Shown here one piece after another: positions 5,695-12,494 of a DNA stretch of 12,494 nucleotides; the first letter of the stretch is position 1, and each line of letters starts with the position of its first letter. The position numbers and the translations under genes are program-made. The stretch comes from Syntrophaceae bacterium (GTDB lineage: Bacteria > Desulfobacterota > Syntrophorhabdia > Syntrophorhabdales > WCHB1-27): assembly GCA_003165115.1 (NCBI GenBank), contig PLSJ01000416.1, positions 1 to 12,494 on the forward strand, written 5' to 3'. Below the pieces are notes generated by a model. The model was given only the letters and a program-made list of their open reading frames with translations. It had not been told where the DNA came from and made no database searches.

Positions 5695-6583
5695 CAGCAA
5701 AGTCTTACTCGTCGTCTTTTCCCTTTTCTTCCTCTTTTCCTGCCAGACGCCACCCCAGACCGGCAAACCGGCGAATATGCAACCTGCCGTCAAGACGGTG
5801 AAAAAGCCGCCGGTCATCGCTCTCGTCCTCGGGGGGGGTTCGTCCAAGGGCTTTGCCCACGTGGGAGTGATCAGGGTGCTGGAACAGGAGAAGATACCCA
5901 TCCACATGATCATCGGCACGAGTGTGGGGAGCCTGATCGGCGGCCTGTACGCGGCGAATCCGGACAGCTTTCAACTCGAATGGACCGCCTTCAAGATCGA
6001 GCGCGGCGACATACTCGATTTCTCCATAGCCTACTCGAAGCTCGGCCCCGTGCAGGGCGCACGCATGGAGACGTTCATCGAGCAGCACGCCAAGGTGAAG
6101 CACGTCGAGGAGACGAAGATCCCCTTCTATCCGATCGCGACCGACCTGAACACGGGTGAGACCGTCATGCTGGAGAAAGGCTCGCTTGCGAAGGCCATCC
6201 ACGCCTCCGCCGCGATCCCCGGTATTTTCGTCCCGGTGACGTTCGGAAACAGGACCCTCATCGACGGCGGGGTGACAAACAACTGCGCCTGCGATATTGC
6301 CAAGGCAAAAGGCGCCGACATCGTGATCGCCGTCAACCTGCAAAAAGACGTGAAAAACTACCAGATCGACTCCCTCATCGATATCATCGGCCAATCGGTA
6401 AATATCATGATGCGCGAGTCGGGCAGGGGAAAGATGAAGAGTGCCGACGTGCTGATAGAACCCGAGACGAAAGGCATCTCGCTCTTTGACTTCAGCCAGA
6501 AGAAGCTCCTGATGGATGAAGGCATCAAGGCCGCGAAACAGGCCATACCCCGGATCAGGGAGCTTATGGCGCAGGACAGGTAG
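5675..6583 (+). CDS. Patatin-like phospholipase, putative lipoprotein (RssA/YchK-type)
   Basis: 302 residues. A hydrophobic N-terminus ends in LFFLFSC, a good lipobox with Cys23 as the lipidated residue, followed by a Pro/Lys-rich linker. The patatin domain (about 45-300) has the oxyanion-hole motif GGGSSKG (53-59), the nucleophile elbow GTSVG (Ser83) and the DGG catalytic Asp (197), so both members of the Ser-Asp dyad are present. Family members are lipid acyl hydrolases; the lipoprotein signal suggests action on membrane lipids at the cell envelope. The ATG at 5675 lies inside the upstream MBL gene, and a GGAGAAGG stretch is 12-19 bases upstream, a rather long spacing. It converges with sppA. 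The exact substrate cannot be read from the sequence. Confidence 0.9.
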   Translation: MLVHGPSSKVLLVVFSLFFLFSCQTPPQTGKPANMQPAVKTVKKPPVIALVLGGGSSKGFAHVGVIRVLEQEKIPIHMIIGTSVGSLIGGLYAANPDSFQLEWTAFKIERGDILDFSIAYSKLGPVQGARMETFIEQHAKVKHVEETKIPFYPIATDLNTGETVMLEKGSLAKAIHASAAIPGIFVPVTFGNRTLIDGGVTNNCACDIAKAKGADIVIAVNLQKDVKNYQIDSLIDIIGQSVNIMMRESGRGKMKSADVLIEPETKGISLFDFSQKKLLMDEGIKAAKQAIPRIRELMAQDR

Positions 6584-6663
6584 CGCCGCCGCAGACCTCA
6601 GCAAATCTTCGCTTTCCTCACCTGTCTCTTGTTAAGGGCGCGCCTTTTGCCGACCTCGCCTTC

Positions 6664-7659
6664 CTAGTTTCCGGCCGTTCCCGGCAGCCACAGATAATAG
6701 AAGCCCGGCGTAAGGGGAGGCAGGATCTCCGGGAGGTTCATCTCGACGAGGGGCAGCAGCCCACCCGCGGATGCAGCCAGCGAGGTGTTGTAGACGTTGT
6801 CGTTCGCATACCTTGTGCGCCGGTAGACGACGACCCTGGCGTCTTCCGGGAGGCCCGCGAGCGTCCTGGCATCGCGGATGGCGTCCTTGAGATACCCGAC
6901 GGCATCGACAAGCTTTAGCCGAAGGGCCTCCGGGGCCAGATAAATGCGGGCGCTCGCGACATTGGCCAGGTCCGCCGGTCCCAGCTTTCGGTGGCGGGCG
7001 ACGAGGCCGAGGAACCTGCCGCCCAGGTCGTCGGTGAGCCCCTGCATGATCTTTTGCTCTTCCGCGGTGGATGGACGGAAGGGGGACCCTATGTCCTTCT
7101 CGCTGCCCGATTTGTTCACCTCGACGTTCACGCCGAGCTTATCCATGAGGCCCGCTATTTTCGGCTGCATGAGAATGACCCCCACCGAGCCGGTGATCGT
7201 GGTGGGATGCGCCACGATGCGGTCGGCCGCCAGCGCGATGTAATAGCCGCCGGACGCGGCCACGTCCATCAGGGCCGCAACGATCCTGGCCCCGGTCTTC
7301 TCCTTGAAGTCCATGATTTCGTGATAAAGGATGTCACTCGCGGTGATCGAGCCGCCCGGCGAATTGATTTCGAGGAGGACTGCCTTCACCTCTTCGTCCT
7401 TCTCCGCGAGCCGCAGCCGGGCCACGACCTCCTGGACCTCGCTCGGCCGCTGGTCCATGAGGCCTTTTTTCGGCGTGTCCGAGAGGAACCCCGTTATCGG
7501 GATGACGAGGACCTTGCCCTTCTGCGTGCCTTCGAGGGTGAACTCTCTGAGGCGCTCTTCCGGCGGGGTACCGAGATGTATCTTCAGCCCCGTGCAGGAG
7601 CCGGCCAGAACCATGACGCCCGCAAGCAGCAGGCCGGAGAGGAACAACCGAACGCTCAT
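6664..7659 (-). CDS. sppA: Signal peptide peptidase SppA-type serine protease (S49), putative lipoprotein
   Basis: 331 residues of the short SppA/S49 family, which degrades signal peptides in the membrane with a Ser-Lys dyad. Ser136 in VAASGGYY is the predicted nucleophile and Lys188 in KSGSEKDIGSPFR the predicted base. Their spacing of 52 residues equals that in B. subtilis SppA as I recall it (Ser147/Lys199). INSPGG and TGSVGV are also conserved. The N-terminus is hydrophobic and ends in VLAGSC, giving a possible lipidated Cys22, but Ala at -3 is a poor lipobox residue, so a plain signal anchor is possible. The ATG at 7659 is chosen because AAGGAG lies eight bases upstream; a longer in-frame start at 7779 would add a non-conserved stretch lacking support. 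It is transcribed divergently from the HAD gene. Confidence 0.9.
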   Translation of the reverse strand: MSVRLFLSGLLLAGVMVLAGSCTGLKIHLGTPPEERLREFTLEGTQKGKVLVIPITGFLSDTPKKGLMDQRPSEVQEVVARLRLAEKDEEVKAVLLEINSPGGSITASDILYHEIMDFKEKTGARIVAALMDVAASGGYYIALAADRIVAHPTTITGSVGVILMQPKIAGLMDKLGVNVEVNKSGSEKDIGSPFRPSTAEEQKIMQGLTDDLGGRFLGLVARHRKLGPADLANVASARIYLAPEALRLKLVDAVGYLKDAIRDARTLAGLPEDARVVVYRRTRYANDNVYNTSLAASAGGLLPLVEMNLPEILPPLTPGFYYLWLPGTAGN

Positions 7660-7730
7660 ATGACCGACTCCTTGTCTTTCCGTCGCTTGGTCGGGATAGA
7701 GACCCTTTTTCGGGACCCTCGTCCCTACAC

Positions 7731-7760
7731 ATTGTTTCCCGTCCGGGTGCGCCCTGTCAA
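7731..7760 (-). promoter_or_regulatory. Predicted sigma70 promoter of sppA
   Basis: On the minus strand, a perfect TTGACA (7760-7755) is followed after 18 bases by AACAAT (7736-7731). Transcription would start near 7724, leaving a leader of about 65 bases. That leader opens with a small hairpin, GGGAC/GTCCC (7712-7725). Confidence 0.5.
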
Positions 7761-7803
7761 GACAAAAATGGCCCGTCATTTCCTTCCCTCCCGGTCGGGT
7801 ATA

Positions 7804-7812
7804 TGTTACAAT
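7804..7812 (+). promoter_or_regulatory. Predicted extended -10 promoter of the HAD gene
   Basis: TGTTACAAT (7804-7812) is a TGn-extended -10 with a 5/6 match to TATAAT. No convincing -35 is seen 17 bases upstream, which is usual for extended -10 promoters. Transcription would start near 7819, just before the strong AGGAGGGG site (7830-7837) of the ATG at 7843. Confidence 0.45.
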
Positions 7813-7842
7813 GGCGCTTAACGATTTTCAGGAGGGGGTTTC

Positions 7843-8313
7843 ATGATCAGCGTGCCGGTCCCTGGTTGGGGCGAACTCTCGATAGAATACGTGATGGTGG
7901 ACTTCAATGGCACCGCCGCATTGGACGGCAAGTTGAAGAAAGAGGTCAAAGAGGTAATGGACAAGATCTCGCGGTACGTCAAGGTGTTCGTGATCACGGC
8001 GGACACGTACGAGACCGCCGACTCGGAGCTCGGGTCCGCCGATGTCACCTTCATAAAGGTGGACAAGTCTTCGAGCGGCGAGGAGAAGGCAAAGGTCGTG
8101 AGGGAGCTGGGTCCCGAGAAGGTCGTCGCCATAGGAAACGGGGCCAATGACGCGCTCATGCTGAAGGAAGCGGCCCTCGGCATCGCGGTGATAGGAGAGG
8201 AAGGCTGCTCCACCGCCCTCATGAAAGAGGCCGACGTCGTGGTGACGGATATCATGAACGCCCTGGGACTGATCGCGCACCCCGAAAGATTGGTGGCCAC
8301 CCTGCGCGACTGA
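7843..8313 (+). CDS. Soluble HAD-family protein related to the P-type ATPase catalytic domain (COG4087-like)
   Basis: 156 residues of the HAD superfamily, cytoplasmic, with no membrane segment. The N-terminus I-x-V-P-x-x-G-x-x-x-I-x-Y-V-M-V-D-F-N-G-T matches the 'soluble P-type ATPase' group. Motif I is DFNGT (D20, N22), motif II is ITAD (T52), motif III a Lys around 82-84, and motif IV GNGANDALML (N99, D103). The nucleophilic Asp20 is present, but the general acid/base Asp is replaced by Asn22, and the first Asp of motif IV by Asn99. Such proteins may be phosphatases, phosphoprotein intermediates or ion-binding regulators; the substrate is unknown. The start is firm because AGGAGGGG lies five bases upstream of the ATG. 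It is divergent from sppA. Confidence 0.82.
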   Translation: MISVPVPGWGELSIEYVMVDFNGTAALDGKLKKEVKEVMDKISRYVKVFVITADTYETADSELGSADVTFIKVDKSSSGEEKAKVVRELGPEKVVAIGNGANDALMLKEAALGIAVIGEEGCSTALMKEADVVVTDIMNALGLIAHPERLVATLRD

Positions 8314-8376
8314 CCCATCGCAGGCGCTCAGGGTCGTTCCGTGCATTCCGGCCCCCGAATACCTATGTTACGCATT

Positions 8377-8757
8377 ATGAACGATACAACCGATCTCGAC
8401 AACCGCTTCAAAGAGTTCCGTGAAAGAGTGAGAATCATGGCCGGGGAGAGCGCGCGCGAGGCCAGCATGCACCTGCGGCGGGACGAGGCGTCCCTCGAAT
8501 TCTCCTTCCATGACGGCGAGACAGGGAGCCTGGAGCTTGCCCTCGATTATCTGGATGACGTGGCGAAAAAAGGGTCGCCCGTCTCCCCGAACGGCATCGA
8601 GGAGGCTTACATGAGCCTTCTCCTCTCCTGCAAGAGGATGAAGGGCAACCTGTCGGCCCTAGAAAGGATAATCGAGACGATGCAGACCGCTTTCGACCTG
8701 CCCACGGGGGCGGAGATGGGGCTGAAGCACAAGGAGAGCGGAAAACCGCACGCCTGA
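8377..8757 (+). CDS. Small helical hypothetical protein
   Basis: 126 residues; I do not recognise the family. It is charged and mostly predicted helical, with no signal peptide or membrane segment. An Arg/Glu-rich first helix is followed by a short beta-like patch (ASLEFSFHDGETGSLELAL) and a long C-terminal helical region (CKRMKGNLSALERIIETMQ). The start is uncertain: GTG 8341, ATG 8365 and ATG 8377 are all in frame, and none has a clear Shine-Dalgarno. I chose 8377 because upstream codons look less coding-like and the helical protein begins at MNDTTDLDNRF. It follows the HAD gene on the same strand (63 bases) and converges on the DUF3426 gene. No function is proposed. Confidence 0.6.
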   Translation: MNDTTDLDNRFKEFRERVRIMAGESAREASMHLRRDEASLEFSFHDGETGSLELALDYLDDVAKKGSPVSPNGIEEAYMSLLLSCKRMKGNLSALERIIETMQTAFDLPTGAEMGLKHKESGKPHA

Positions 8758-8769
8758 ACCGATGTGAGG

Positions 8770-9447
8770 CTATTGCAGAGGCGAGTCGATGACCTCTACG
8801 GTAAATTCTTTAGGCGTTCCCGTATAGGTGTCCGGAAAGACGATGGAAAAGGGCAGTTCTCCGCCCTTGCGCAAGGCGAAGGCGGATATGTTGGATGACC
8901 GGAAATCGGCCACCTTTTTTTCGATCTCTCCGGCCGGCATCTCCCGGACCTCCTCGACCGAGAGAGGCAGGCCAGCAAGCGCAAAGTGCTCGCCGATGAC
9001 CGTCCCCTGCCCGTCGAAGAGCTTGGCCTTCAAAATGACGTATTTTCTCGCCTTTGTGGAGCCGTTCGCGATCACACCCTTGACGAGGAAGACCTTCCCG
9101 TCCCTGATGGCGGTCTCCTGTCCCTCCATGTTCAGGATACCGAGCCTCTTGGGTGCGGCCCCGATGACGTTCACCCAATAGAGATACCCTGATGCGGCCG
9201 CGATGAAAAGCAACGCAAGGGCAATGACGAAGGCAATGAGGCCGAGGCGGCGCTTCCTGCGGACGCCTGCTCCCTTGTACTCGATACGGCTCGCGAGCGC
9301 CTGCGGGTCTTCACGCTCCTCGCCGGCCTCCCGCTCGTACACGAAGACATGTCCGCAGCCGGAGCAGCGCATCTTTTGAAAACGTGCCTTAACGAGCCTG
9401 TCTTCCAGGCGGTACTTTCTGCTGCAGGAGGGGCACGTGATAGTCAT
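8770..9447 (-). CDS. MJ0042-type zinc-ribbon membrane protein with DUF3426-like domain
   Basis: 225 residues. The N-terminus is a zinc ribbon with CPSC (C5, C8) and CSGC (C28, C31), the MJ0042/zinc_ribbon_4 type. A charged linker and an RRKRR stop-transfer patch are followed by one membrane segment (about 69-91). The remaining ~130 residues form a beta-rich domain like DUF3426 (KRLGILNMEGQETAIRDG..., VKGVIANGSTKARKYVILKA), which is predicted to lie outside the membrane. Such proteins are common in proteobacteria and their role is unknown. No Shine-Dalgarno is visible before the ATG at 9447. The intrinsic terminator of the etf operon lies only 16 bases upstream, and I see no promoter between, so expression may depend on read-through or on a promoter inside etfA. 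Confidence 0.85.
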   Translation of the reverse strand: MTITCPSCSRKYRLEDRLVKARFQKMRCSGCGHVFVYEREAGEEREDPQALASRIEYKGAGVRRKRRLGLIAFVIALALLFIAAASGYLYWVNVIGAAPKRLGILNMEGQETAIRDGKVFLVKGVIANGSTKARKYVILKAKLFDGQGTVIGEHFALAGLPLSVEEVREMPAGEIEKKVADFRSSNISAFALRKGGELPFSIVFPDTYTGTPKEFTVEVIDSPLQ

Positions 9448-9462
9448 CGCAAAAGCTTAAAG

Positions 9463-9488
9463 AAAAGGGGAGGAGGTCCTCCCCTTTT
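9463..9488 (-). terminator. Intrinsic terminator of the thiolase-ech-etfBA operon
   Basis: AAAAGGGGAGG (9463-9473) and CCTCCCCTTTT (9478-9488) form a perfect 11-bp stem around a four-base loop. On the minus strand the stem is followed by TTTTCTTT. It begins four bases after the etfA stop codon at 9492, so it fits an operon terminator. The flanking T-run on the plus strand means it could also work in that direction. Confidence 0.9.
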
Positions 9489-9491
9489 TTC

Positions 9492-10487
9492 TTATCTGCT
9501 CAACCTCTTTTTGAATTCGTCGATCAACTTGGGCACGACCTGATTGTAATCGCCTACTATACCATAAGAAGCAATCTTAAAGATAGGCGCTTCGGAGTCT
9601 TTGTTGATGGCGACGATGTAGTCGGACGTCCTCATACCCGCCAGGTGCTGGATCGCGCCAGATATACCGCACGCGATATATATCTTCGGTTTCACCGTTT
9701 TTCCCGTCTGGCCCACCTGATGCTCCTGGGGTATCCAGCCGGAATCGACTGCCGCGCGTGATGCGCCGAGGGCGCCGCCGAGCGTGTTCGCGAGCTCCCG
9801 CAATACGTTAAAGCCCTCGGGTTTGCCCGTGCCCCTGCCGCCGGAGACGATGATGTCCGCCTCGACGAGGTTTACCGTCACTTCTGATTTCATGAACTGG
9901 AGGATCGTTGTCCTCAGGTCGCCTTCGGCCACCGCCACTGCTTCTTTCGCTACTTCCGCCTGCTTCCCCGTGTCCCGTTCGGACATGGGGAAGACTTTCG
10001 GCCTCACCGTCATGAGCTGGGGTTTTGCCTTCGTGTTGACGACACCCACCAGATAGCTCCCGCCAAAAGCGGCCCTTGTGACTTTTACGGCTTTAGCGGC
10101 GTCGATCTCCAATCCTATGGCGTCCGACGCTATTCCCGTCTCCAGCGTGGCGGCGCAGGCCGAGGAAAGGTCCGCGCCCTGGCTGGTCGCCCGGTAGAGC
10201 ACGACGTCCGGCTTATACTTGTCCATCACCGTTGTCGCGGCCTTGGCGTATGCATCCGGCCTGAAGGTCTTGAAGGGGGCACCGTCTACCGCGTAGACTT
10301 TCGAGGCGCCGTAATAACCGGCTTCTTTGGCGAGCTCGTCGGTATTTTCGGCGATGACGAGGGCGCAGAGATTTCCGCCGAGGTCGGCCGCAAGCTTTTG
10401 GCCGATGCCGAAGAGCTCATAAGACATAGGGGTGAAAGCCCCCTCCTTGTGTTCCACGTATACCCACACATCTTTATAATCAGCCAT
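9492..10487 (-). CDS. etfA: Electron transfer flavoprotein, alpha subunit
   Basis: 331 residues, full length for EtfA. With EtfB it forms a cytoplasmic FAD-containing heterodimer that takes electrons from acyl-CoA dehydrogenases. The FAD-binding C-terminal half is strongly conserved: SGGRGTGKPEGF (215-226), SRAAVDSGWIP, HQVGQTGKTVKPKIYIACGI, SGAIQHLAGM, and DYIVAINKDSEAPIF. No ferredoxin domain is fused at the N-terminus. The start at 10487 has GGGGAGG about nine bases upstream. It follows etfB by 19 bases and is the last gene of the operon, with a terminator right after its stop. Confidence 0.97.
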   Translation of the reverse strand: MADYKDVWVYVEHKEGAFTPMSYELFGIGQKLAADLGGNLCALVIAENTDELAKEAGYYGASKVYAVDGAPFKTFRPDAYAKAATTVMDKYKPDVVLYRATSQGADLSSACAATLETGIASDAIGLEIDAAKAVKVTRAAFGGSYLVGVVNTKAKPQLMTVRPKVFPMSERDTGKQAEVAKEAVAVAEGDLRTTILQFMKSEVTVNLVEADIIVSGGRGTGKPEGFNVLRELANTLGGALGASRAAVDSGWIPQEHQVGQTGKTVKPKIYIACGISGAIQHLAGMRTSDYIVAINKDSEAPIFKIASYGIVGDYNQVVPKLIDEFKKRLSR

Positions 10488-10506
10488 TATCTCATCCTCC
10501 CCATAG

Positions 10507-11304
10507 TTATTTGATAACTTTCAAACCAAGGAGCTTCTCTACAAGAAGGCTACTTACTTCATCCACATCCCCCGAGAGCATTTCCCCTCCTGACCGGGGA
10601 GGCGGCGTCGTCAGCTCGATCACCTTTACCGCAGCACCTTCCGCTCCTATCTTTTCTTTCGCCGCACCGATCTCGGCGGCATCCCATACCGGTATCTGGA
10701 CCTTTGCGGCCTTACGGATACCCATGAGGTTGGGCAGCCTCGGCTCGTTGATCCCTTTGAGCACCGACACGACGGCGGGCAGCTTGGCTTCCACGAGCTC
10801 GGTGCCGCCCTCGATGTTCCGCTCGACTTTGATCTTCTTGTTTGCCGCGTCTATCTCCACGATCTTGCCGACAAAGGTCAACTGCGAGTAACCCAGCCTG
10901 GTGGCAATCTCGGAGGCGACCACGCCCGTGTTGCCGTCCGTTGTCTGTTTGCCGCACAGGACCAGGTCGACGTCGCCGACTTTCTCTATCGACTTGGCAA
11001 GTGCGTATGACGTCGCGAGCGTGTCGGAGCCCGCGAACGCCTCGTCGCTGACGTGATGGACTTCGTCGACAGCGAGGGCGAGGGCGTTTCTGAGCACGTC
11101 CGTGGCCTTTTGGGGACCCAGGGAAAGGGCCACTATTTCCGCGTCATACTTCTCTTTCGTAAGAAGCGCCTCCTCCAGCGCAAACTCGTCGAAGGGGTTG
11201 GTGATCGCATCCATATCCTCCCTCTTCAGAGTGCCCTTCTGGAGGTCCCATTTTACTTCGGCTTCCGTATCGGGAACCTGCTTTATACATACCACAATCT
11301 TCAC
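10507..11304 (-). CDS. etfB: Electron transfer flavoprotein, beta subunit
   Basis: 265 residues. EtfB binds AMP or a second flavin and docks to the partner dehydrogenase. MKIVVCIKQVPD at the N-terminus, TNPFDEFALEEAL (35-47) and CGKQTTDGNTGVV (117-129) are the family signatures. The GTG start at 11304 is set by AAGGAGGG seven bases upstream; the longer open frame to 11475 lacks conservation. The DGNTG loop resembles the DGDTA loop of flavin-binding Etfs more than the DDDCN of human AMP-binding EtfB, but PRLPNLMGI resembles the non-bifurcating group. Whether this Etf bifurcates electrons is therefore undecided. It lies between ech and etfA with 23- and 19-base gaps. Confidence 0.96.
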   Translation of the reverse strand: MKIVVCIKQVPDTEAEVKWDLQKGTLKREDMDAITNPFDEFALEEALLTKEKYDAEIVALSLGPQKATDVLRNALALAVDEVHHVSDEAFAGSDTLATSYALAKSIEKVGDVDLVLCGKQTTDGNTGVVASEIATRLGYSQLTFVGKIVEIDAANKKIKVERNIEGGTELVEAKLPAVVSVLKGINEPRLPNLMGIRKAAKVQIPVWDAAEIGAAKEKIGAEGAAVKVIELTTPPPRSGGEMLSGDVDEVSSLLVEKLLGLKVIK

Positions 11305-11327
11305 AGTGCCCTCCTTAAGTGTTTTGT

Positions 11328-12110
11328 TTATTGACCACGGTACGTGGGTTTTCGCTTTTCCAGAAACGCGGTCATGCCCTCTTTCTGGTCTACGGTCCCG
11401 AAGCAGAGCCCGAAAGCCTCGGCTTCGAAATCGAGCCCCGAATCGATGTCCATGCTCACGCTCCTGTTGATACATGCCTTTGCGAGCCCAACGCCGACGG
11501 GCCCGGCGGACAATATCGCGGCGGCGAGGCCCTCCACCGCTTCCATCAACTGGCCGTCAGGCACCACCTTATTCACGAGGCCCATTTCATATGCCTCCCG
11601 GGCGCTTATCACCTTGCCGCTGAAGATCAACTCTTTTGCCCTGGCAATGCCCGCCAGCCTGGCCGTCCGCTGCGTCCCGCCGAACCCGGGGAGGATCCCC
11701 AGGGTCACTTCCGGGAAGCCCACCTTCGCCTTCTCGGCGGCGTAGATGATGTCGCACGCGAGGGCAAGTTCGAAGCCGCCGCCGAGGGCGTAACCATTCA
11801 CCGCGGCAATCACCGGCTTGTTCATCCGCTCGAGAAAGGACATTGCCATGTGCCCTTTATTGGAGAAGGCCATCCCCTGCATGGGGTTCATCGGCTGCAT
11901 CTCCTGTATGTCCGCGCCGGCCACAAACGCCTTATCGCCCTGGCCCGTGACGATGACGACCCTGACATCGGGATTATCGGCGAGATCGCGTGCGGCCGCG
12001 AGGAGTTCGTCGCACGTCGCCGCGTTGAGCGCGTTGAGGGCCTTCGGCCTGTTGATCCTGATGATCCCCATGCCGCCCTTCAGCTCGAGGATAAGGTTGT
12101 CGTAGGGCAT
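11328..12110 (-). CDS. Enoyl-CoA hydratase (crotonase family)
   Basis: 260 residues, usual crotonase length. It hydrates trans-2-enoyl-CoA to 3-hydroxyacyl-CoA in beta-oxidation or in butyrate/aromatic acid metabolism. VAGADI and ALGGGFELALACD form the oxyanion hole and active site. Glu114 and Glu134 correspond to the two catalytic glutamates of rat crotonase (Glu144, Glu164) with the same 20-residue spacing. PGFGGTQR is also conserved. Both acids being present favours true hydratase activity over an isomerase. GGAGG six bases before the ATG at 12110 sets the start; the longer open frame to 12173 overlaps the thiolase. Only one base separates it from the thiolase stop, indicating translational coupling. 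Confidence 0.95.
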   Translation of the reverse strand: MPYDNLILELKGGMGIIRINRPKALNALNAATCDELLAAARDLADNPDVRVVIVTGQGDKAFVAGADIQEMQPMNPMQGMAFSNKGHMAMSFLERMNKPVIAAVNGYALGGGFELALACDIIYAAEKAKVGFPEVTLGILPGFGGTQRTARLAGIARAKELIFSGKVISAREAYEMGLVNKVVPDGQLMEAVEGLAAAILSAGPVGVGLAKACINRSVSMDIDSGLDFEAEAFGLCFGTVDQKEGMTAFLEKRKPTYRGQ

Positions 12111-12111
12111 G

Positions 12112-12494
12112 TTATGCCTCCCTCTCGACCACCATTGCCATGCCCTGGCCTCCGCCAATGCACATGGTCGCAATCCCGTATTTCAGGCCGAGCCGCGGCA
12201 TCTGGTGCATCAGCGTGACGATGAGCCGCGCGCCGGTGCAGCCGATAGGATGGCCGATCGAGATGCCGCCGCCGTGCACGTTCGTCCTGGCCGTGTCGAG
12301 CTTCAGCTCCCTGATGTTCGAGATCGCCTGCGAAGCGAACGCCTCGTTCAGCTCGATCATGTCGATCTTGTCAAGGGACAGGCTCGCCTTTTTCAGGGCC
12401 TTTTTTACCGCGGGCACCGGTCCGAGACCCATGTATGCGGGGTCGACGCCGCCGGCCGCCCAGGAGACGATTTTGCCCAGGGGCTTGATGCCCA
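12112..12494 (-). CDS. Acetyl-CoA C-acyltransferase (thiolase), C-terminal part
   Basis: The frame is open to the window edge, so only the last ~126 residues are present, starting GIKPLGKIVSWAAGGVD. Thiolases cleave 3-ketoacyl-CoA with CoA, or condense two acyl-CoAs. Visible signatures are PAYMGLGPVPA, NEAFASQ, NVHGGGISIGHPIGCTG (with the active-site His) and CIGGGQGMA (with the second catalytic Cys). The nucleophilic Cys of the N-terminal half lies outside the window. It is the most upstream visible gene of the operon; the promoter and any further genes (hydroxyacyl-CoA or acyl-CoA dehydrogenase) would lie beyond 12494. Confidence 0.95.
   Translation of the reverse strand, partial: GIKPLGKIVSWAAGGVDPAYMGLGPVPAVKKALKKASLSLDKIDMIELNEAFASQAISNIRELKLDTARTNVHGGGISIGHPIGCTGARLIVTLMHQMPRLGLKYGIATMCIGGGQGMAMVVEREA

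Noticed and set aside
6634..6648. GGCGCGCC palindrome followed by TTTT between the patatin and sppA genes
   Set aside because: It can only form a 5-bp stem including a G-U pair, with loop CGCG and a short T-run, too weak to call a terminator.
8312..8335. GACCC...GGGTC inverted repeat after the HAD gene
   Set aside because: Five to six pairs with a 14-base loop and no T-run; not convincing as a terminator.

Overview
The window looks like chromosomal DNA of a GC-rich, probably anaerobic, syntroph- or sulfate-reducer-like bacterium, perhaps Desulfobacterota / former Deltaproteobacteria. This is inferred from three things: a thiolase / enoyl-CoA hydratase / EtfBA beta-oxidation-type operon, the tRNA-Met sequence type, and a mix of bacterial housekeeping genes with an archaeal-type thymidylate synthase. 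No taxonomic search could be run. I see no insertion sequence, integrase, CRISPR array or phage gene.

Left part (1-3000). The window opens inside a large protein with the layout of an Eco57I-like (type IIG) adenine methyltransferase. Its catalytic NPPY-type motif is replaced by VQPSL, and it ends without a target-recognition domain. A YfcE-type phosphodiesterase follows on the same strand. A convergent, short RNase Z-like metallo-beta-lactamase-fold (MBL) hydrolase lies on the minus strand.

Centre-left (3000-5000). A strong sigma70-type promoter drives an elongator tRNA-Met, followed by an HU-family DNA-binding protein and a small exported helical-repeat protein. The ribosome-binding site of the exported-protein gene lies in a perfect 10-bp inverted repeat. 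On the minus strand is an archaeal-type thymidylate synthase. It is divergent from a glyoxalase II-like MBL hydrolase, and the two predicted promoters occupy the same ~36 bp on opposite strands.

Centre (5000-8800). The MBL hydrolase overlaps a patatin-like lipoprotein by 20 nt. Then come a convergent SppA-type signal peptide peptidase (putative lipoprotein), a divergent soluble HAD protein related to the catalytic domain of P-type ATPases, and a small hypothetical protein.

Right part (8770-12494), all minus strand. An acetyl-CoA C-acyltransferase (cut by the window edge), enoyl-CoA hydratase, etfB and etfA form a tight operon. It ends at an intrinsic terminator just before a zinc-ribbon/DUF3426 membrane protein. 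The operon would carry out hydration and thiolysis of acyl-CoA, with EtfAB taking electrons from an acyl-CoA dehydrogenase that is not in the window.

Most genes belong to recognisable families. The least ordinary items are the degenerate methyltransferase-like protein, the stem-loop over the start of the exported protein, the face-to-face promoters at 4999-5034, and the HAD protein with two Asp-to-Asn changes.
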